Position numbers and translations under genes: made by a program. From contig NZ_AWGD01000011.1 in assembly GCF_000495795.1 (NCBI RefSeq), positions 1-64,000 on the forward strand: a DNA stretch of 64,000 nt, given 5' to 3'. Position 1 is the first letter of the stretch; the number at the start of each line of letters is the position of its first letter. The DNA is from Asticcacaulis sp. AC460 (GTDB lineage Bacteria > Pseudomonadota > Alphaproteobacteria > Caulobacterales > Caulobacteraceae). Below, piece after piece: positions 60,654 to 64,000 of this stretch. The notes below the pieces were generated by a model that saw only the letters and a program-made list of their open reading frames with translations, was not told the origin of the DNA and did no database searches.

Positions 60654-61547
60654 ATGACGCGCTTTACGGGCCTCTCCGCCTTCCCCATCACGCCTTCCGA
60701 CGCCCATGGCCGGGTCGATACAAGCGCTTTACGCACCCTCGTCGGGCGCCTGGCCGGCGCGGGCGTTAACTCCATCGGCGTGCTCGGCAGCACCGGCACC
60801 TACATGTACCTCAGCCGCGACGAACGCGCCCGTGCCATCGAGGCCGCCGTCGCCGAAACGTCTGGCCGCGTCCCCGTCATGGCCGGCATCGGCGCCCTGC
60901 TGACCCGCGACGCCATCGCCCTGGCCAGGGACGCCAAGGCGCTGGGCGCTACGGCCGGCCTGCTGGCGCCGGTCTCCTACACCCCTCTGACCGAAGACGA
61001 GGTATATGAACATTTCGCCGCTGTCGCCGGCGAAAGCGGCCTGCCGATCGTGATCTACGACAATCCCGGCACGACGCATTTCCGCTTTACGCCCGAGATG
61101 ATCGCCCGCCTGGCCCGCCTCCCCGGCATTGTCGCCGCCAAGAACCCGACCAAGTCGCCGGACGACACGCCCGGCCATCTGGCAACCCTGCGCGCCAGCG
61201 TCCCAGCGGAGTTTTCCATCGGCTATTCCGGCGACTGGAACTGCGTCGAGGCACTGATCGCCGGCGGCGATGCCTGGTACAGCGTCCTGGCCGGCATGTT
61301 CCCGGCCGTCTGCGTGAAGATGGCCCACGCGGCCAAGACCGATCCCGCCGAAGCCCGCCGTCTTAACGCCGCGCTGATGCCGGTGTGGGATTTGATGCGG
61401 CAACATACTGGCCTGCGCGTCATGTATGTCCTGGCCGAGCGCCTGGGCATACACGCCGAACCGCCGCGGCCGATCCTGCCCCTGGCGGAACCGGTGAAGC
61501 AACAGGTCCGGGATAGTTTCGACGCTCTCTCAGAGCTTCTGGTCTAA
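60654..61547 (+). CDS. DapA-family (dihydrodipicolinate synthase-like) aldolase
   Basis: A 297-aa (beta/alpha)8 class I aldolase of the DapA/NAL family. The Schiff-base Lys163 is in GIVAAKNPT and Tyr135 in VIYDNPGTT; GVLGSTGTYMYL replaces the usual GTTGE phosphate- or carboxylate-binding loop, which argues against true dihydrodipicolinate synthase. It probably acts on a 2-keto acid such as a 2-keto-3-deoxy sugar acid, but the product is uncertain. It is a single gene on this strand; a LysR-type gene fragment overlaps its end on the opposite strand. Confidence 0.88.
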   Translation: MTRFTGLSAFPITPSDAHGRVDTSALRTLVGRLAGAGVNSIGVLGSTGTYMYLSRDERARAIEAAVAETSGRVPVMAGIGALLTRDAIALARDAKALGATAGLLAPVSYTPLTEDEVYEHFAAVAGESGLPIVIYDNPGTTHFRFTPEMIARLARLPGIVAAKNPTKSPDDTPGHLATLRASVPAEFSIGYSGDWNCVEALIAGGDAWYSVLAGMFPAVCVKMAHAAKTDPAEARRLNAALMPVWDLMRQHTGLRVMYVLAERLGIHAEPPRPILPLAEPVKQQVRDSFDALSELLV

Positions 61548-61700
61548 AGCAACCGCCGCCTCCAGCAGCTCTCCCAACCGCGCGGCGGCGCCCGTCAGGC
61601 CTTCGCGCGTCTGCAAGGTCACCGCAAAAGCCGGCAGGCGCGGCAAACCGAACAGGGCGCCACCGGTGCCTCGCTCCCCGGCCCAGAGACGACGTGCCGG
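61530..61700 (-). pseudogene. C-terminal remnant of a LysR-type regulator
   Basis: Reading the minus strand down to the TGA at 61530-61532 gives about 50 codons including LWAGERGTGGALFGLP and RLPAFAVTLQTREG, then a helix LGELLEAAVALD. This is like the last strand and helix of LysR-type substrate-binding domains. No start codon or N-terminal domain remains: upstream the frame enters the GH51 gene in antisense. The end overlaps the DapA-family gene by 18 bp. It is too short to function and is best read as a truncated gene. Confidence 0.5.
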
Positions 61701-61728
61701 TGAGCGTGTGGAAACGCCTGCCGTAAAC

Positions 61729-63285
61729 CTACTTGTTCAGGGTCAACACCGTCACCGAAGCCGGGGCCAGGCGCACCATGACCTTGCCGTCCTTCAGCTT
61801 GGCGGTAACCGGCTTGGGCGCAACCGTCGACGGTGCGTCGAAGGTATTGGCCGAGTCGATCTTGGCCGAGGCCAGGGTTTCGCCCGAGACCGAACGCACC
61901 TTGAAGCCGAGCGACGCCACATCGATATCGACCGGCTTATTCGGGTCGACATTGGTCAGAGACAGGTAGAGCTTCCCGTCGGCGCCCAGGGCCGCCACCG
62001 CGTCCAGCCGCGGCAGGGTGATGCCTTCGAAGCTGTAGACACCGGCATCATAGGTCACCGGAATATAGGTGGCGTCCTGGAACGGCACGTACATCTTGAA
62101 GACATGATAGGTCGGGGTCAACAGCATCTTGTCCTTGTCCGTCAGGATCATGGCCTGGAGGACATTAACCATCTGGGCGATGTTGGCCATGCGGACGCGA
62201 TCCGAATGGCGGGCAAAGATGTTGATGTTCAGCGCGGCCAGGACGGCGTCACGCTGGGTGTTCTGCTGCATCAGGAAACCCGGATTGGTGCCCGGTGTGG
62301 CGGCATACCAGGCGCCCCATTCGTCGACGACCAGGGACACCTTCTTCTCCGGATCGTACTTGTCCATGATGGCGGAATGGGTGGCGACCAGGGTCTCCAT
62401 ACCCAGGGTGTCCTTAAGCATCACGGCATAGGTCTTTTCGCCGAAACCAACCGCCGGCTGCGACACCGGGAAACCGCCGCCGGTCGTATAGCTGTGCAGC
62501 GACAGACCCTCGATGCTCCACGCCCAGCTACGGCCGGCAAAGGCCTTCATCACCGCCTCGGTATAGCCGGTGTCGCCGCCATTGGGGCCGACGGCGATGC
62601 GCTGCATCGGCGCGGCCGGGTTGTAGTTGCGCACGAAACGCGAATACATCTTCATCTGGCTGACATAGAAGTCGGGCGTCATCCCCCCGCCGCAGTCCCA
62701 GCTTTCGTTGCCGATGCCAACAAAGGGCACCTTGTAGGGTTCGGCGTGGCCGTTCTTCGCCCGCTCCGCACCGATGGCGTCTTCTGTACTCGACGTCATA
62801 TATTCCAGCCATTCGGCGGCCTCGCCCGGCGTGCCGGAGCCGACATTGACCGAAACATAGGCCTCGGCGCCGACCTGGCCGGCAAAGTCCATGAATTCGT
62901 CGGTGCCGAAGGTGTTGGGCTCGATAACCCCGCCCCAGTTGGCGTTCATCATCGCCTTGCGTTCCGGACCGATGCCGCGGCGCCAGTGGTATTCGTCGGC
63001 GAAGCAACCGCCGGGCCAGCGCACCACCGGCACCTTGATGGCCTTCAGCGCCGCGACGACGTCGTTGCGGATGCCGCGCGTATTGGGGATGGCCGAGTCC
63101 TTGCCGACCCAGATGCCTTCATAGATACCGCTGCCCAGATGTTCGGCGAACTGGCCGAAGATGCGACGGTCGATCTTCGCGCCGGGCTTGGCGGCATCGA
63201 TAGTGACGGTGACGCTGTCGGCGGCCTGCGCCGTACCGGACACGATGGCGAGCGACAATACGCCTGCGAGTGCGATGGACTTCAT
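61729..63285 (-). CDS. Exported GH51 alpha-L-arabinofuranosidase
   Basis: A 518-aa secreted enzyme that releases L-arabinose from arabinan or arabinoxylan. The signal peptide is residues 1-21 (AGVLSLAIVSGTAQA). The TIM barrel contains RRIFGQFAEHLG, RWPGGCFADEYHWR, the acid/base Glu194 in GIGNESWDCGG, SLHSYT and the nucleophile Glu322 in LVVDEWGAWY; a C-terminal beta-sandwich ends the protein. All catalytic residues are intact. A LacI/XylR-type operator lies 36 bp upstream of the start codon. It fits the galactan and pectin genes of the window, whose side chains carry arabinose. Confidence 0.94.
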   Translation of the reverse strand: MKSIALAGVLSLAIVSGTAQAADSVTVTIDAAKPGAKIDRRIFGQFAEHLGSGIYEGIWVGKDSAIPNTRGIRNDVVAALKAIKVPVVRWPGGCFADEYHWRRGIGPERKAMMNANWGGVIEPNTFGTDEFMDFAGQVGAEAYVSVNVGSGTPGEAAEWLEYMTSSTEDAIGAERAKNGHAEPYKVPFVGIGNESWDCGGGMTPDFYVSQMKMYSRFVRNYNPAAPMQRIAVGPNGGDTGYTEAVMKAFAGRSWAWSIEGLSLHSYTTGGGFPVSQPAVGFGEKTYAVMLKDTLGMETLVATHSAIMDKYDPEKKVSLVVDEWGAWYAATPGTNPGFLMQQNTQRDAVLAALNINIFARHSDRVRMANIAQMVNVLQAMILTDKDKMLLTPTYHVFKMYVPFQDATYIPVTYDAGVYSFEGITLPRLDAVAALGADGKLYLSLTNVDPNKPVDIDVASLGFKVRSVSGETLASAKIDSANTFDAPSTVAPKPVTAKLKDGKVMVRLAPASVTVLTLNK

Positions 63286-63320
63286 GCTTCTCTCCCAAGT
63301 TCAGCGTTTTCCACTGTTTG

Positions 63321-63334
63321 TGATAGCGCTACCA
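63321..63334. promoter_or_regulatory. LacI/XylR-type operator upstream of GH51
   Basis: TGATAGCGCTACCA, a near-perfect palindrome centred on AGCGCT. It closely resembles the Caulobacter XylR site TGTTAGCGCTACCA (from memory of the literature). Pentose-induced control of the arabinofuranosidase is the likely meaning. Confidence 0.75.
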
Positions 63335-63399
63335 CGGACAGGCCAAGATGAAAAGAGATTTGTCCGACTTTTGGCAGTGGCCACAACGAGATGCCTTTA

Positions 63400-63437
63400 T
63401 TGTCAATGTTTGACAATTCGTGCCCGCACCCTATCCT
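63400..63437 (+). promoter_or_regulatory. Promoter with overlapping operator of the parD-like gene
   Basis: TTGTCAA-TGT-TTGACAA (63400-63416) is a perfect 7+3+7 palindrome. Its right half contains a -35 box TTGACA, followed after 16 bp by TATCCT. RHH antitoxins commonly bind such a palindrome and repress themselves. Confidence 0.6.
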
Positions 63438-63463
63438 TTTCCGGATCGTAAGGGAACTTCGCC

Positions 63464-63733
63464 ATGAGCATGAATGTAAACCTGACTCCCCGGCTTGAGG
63501 ACATGGTCCGTCAAAAAGTCGCCGGCGGCCTTTACAACAATGCCTCCGAGGTTGTTCGCGACGCCTTGCGCCTGATGGAAGCGCAGGATCGATTGCAGGC
63601 GGCAAAGATTGAAGCGATGAAGCTGGAAGCTCTTCGCGAAGATCTGCACGATGGGCTGGCCAGCGGCCCTGCAGGCGAATTGAACATAGAAGCCATTAAA
63701 GAGCGGGGACGCGCCCGGCTAAACCAACGCTAA
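63464..63733 (+). CDS. ParD-like ribbon-helix-helix antitoxin, no toxin gene adjacent
   Basis: An 89-aa ribbon-helix-helix protein. The N-terminal strand SMNVNLTPRLEDMV and the helix pair GLYNNASEVVRDALRLMEAQD are those of ParD antitoxins; the C-terminal half (LREDLHDGLASGPAGELNIEAIKERG) is the usual toxin-wrapping tail. Such genes normally overlap parE, but the 67 bp after its stop contain no ParE start and the next gene is a membrane protein. It may be a solitary regulator or a leftover of a toxin-antitoxin pair. Confidence 0.87.
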   Translation: MSMNVNLTPRLEDMVRQKVAGGLYNNASEVVRDALRLMEAQDRLQAAKIEAMKLEALREDLHDGLASGPAGELNIEAIKERGRARLNQR

Positions 63734-63800
63734 GAGCGCATCGCGCCGCCACAGTTTTGCCTTAAAGCAAGGCTTCCCTTATCGTCACAGGGGGGAGACG

Positions 63801-64000
63801 ATGACAACCATCCTACAGACACCAGCCCAGGCGCCACCGCCCGAGGTTGCGTCAGGAAAGCATGGTGATGTCGTTTTTGTCTCCGATACCGATCCATTCG
63901 GCGGCTACTATTCCGGCTGGCAGACGCTGCTGGTCTATGGCTTGGCCTTGACCGCCACAATCCTCATCACGCGGCGCAACGGCCCGAAAGCCGGACGCAT
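63801..64000 (+). CDS. N-terminal part of a membrane protein (runs off the window)
   Basis: The window ends 66 codons into this gene. The ATG at 63801 has an excellent ribosome site (GGGGGGAGACG). The visible part has a Pro/Ala-rich cytoplasmic start (TPAQAPPPEVASGKHG), DVVFVSDTDPFGGYYSG and one hydrophobic helix (LLVYGLALTATILI) followed by RRNGPKAGR, consistent with an inner-membrane protein with the N-terminus inside. The family cannot be told from this fragment. Confidence 0.65.
   Translation, partial: MTTILQTPAQAPPPEVASGKHGDVVFVSDTDPFGGYYSGWQTLLVYGLALTATILITRRNGPKAGR

Noticed and set aside
63734-63800. A parE toxin gene after parD
   Set aside because: Only 67 bp, with no ParE-like frame; the next start codon begins a membrane protein.
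1-64000. tRNA, rRNA, prophage or integrated plasmid
   Set aside because: I looked for cloverleaf genes ending in CCA, rRNA signatures, integrases and phage structural genes and saw none.

Overview
The window is GC-rich, densely coded DNA from an alphaproteobacterium, most likely a Caulobacteraceae member (Asticcacaulis/Caulobacter-like). The evidence is the set of TonB-dependent receptors beside glycoside hydrolases, an Atm1 exporter, PHB-associated genes, XylR/LacI-type operator sequences, PAS/GAF histidine kinases, and dispersed GC-rich inverted repeats. It is an ordinary chromosomal region with no phage, plasmid, rRNA, tRNA or CRISPR. Its specialisation is plant cell-wall polysaccharide use and nutrient sensing.

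Layout. 0-4.4 kb: pterin carbinolamine dehydratase, an exported GH2 beta-glucuronidase-like enzyme, a Tat-exported TIM-barrel protein and phenylalanine hydroxylase. 4.4-6 kb: a winged-helix regulator behind two sister membrane proteins. 6-10.5 kb: prolyl oligopeptidase, LytTR regulator, alpha/beta hydrolase. 10.5-13.7 kb: an unrecognised operon of a response regulator followed by two tandem paralogues of about 390 aa. 13.9-19.5 kb: small exported protein, phasin, 3-hydroxybutyrate dehydrogenase, Atm1, DsbA-like protein, CE12-like esterase. 19.6-21.6 kb: hybrid histidine kinase. 21.8-26.1 kb: mannobiose operon (GH130, epimerase, Na+ symporter). 26.2-33 kb: Tag-like glycosylase and MerC-like protein around a Zur-like box, duplicated YcxB-like protein, Dabb protein, a DUF559 gene enclosed by long inverted repeats, esterase, lipoprotein, GT39-type protein. 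33.2-41.5 kb: pstSCAB with a Pho box, next to a TonB receptor and outer lipoprotein that carry their own tandem Pho boxes. 41.7-42.8 kb: exported MsrB and MsrA. 42.9-51.7 kb: a galactan locus (GH53 endo-galactanase, FecI, FecR, STN-type TonB receptor, GH2 beta-galactosidase). 52-60.5 kb: EAL phosphodiesterase, a histidine kinase lacking its phospho-acceptor histidine, DUF2200, two transglutaminases, N-formylglutamate amidohydrolase, a soluble triple-PAS chemoreceptor. 60.6-64 kb: DapA-family enzyme, LysR remnant, GH51 arabinofuranosidase with a LacI-type operator, solitary ParD, and the start of a membrane protein.

How it fits together. The galactan locus reads as one circuit. The receptor carries an N-terminal signalling domain, FecR/FecI relay the signal, and the same bipartite promoter (CGGCGGAAA, then CRTCT at fixed spacing) precedes GH53, fecI and the receptor. 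GH53 cuts galactan outside, the receptor imports oligomers, and GH2 trims galactose. The mannobiose operon converts mannobiose to mannosyl-glucose and then Man-1-P plus glucose. Pho boxes tie outer-membrane uptake to the inner-membrane Pst transporter.

Least explained items: the response regulator/paralogue operon (10.5-13.7 kb), the inverted-repeat DUF559 unit (28.96-29.50 kb) with short relatives across the window, and the His-less kinase (53.9-55.7 kb).
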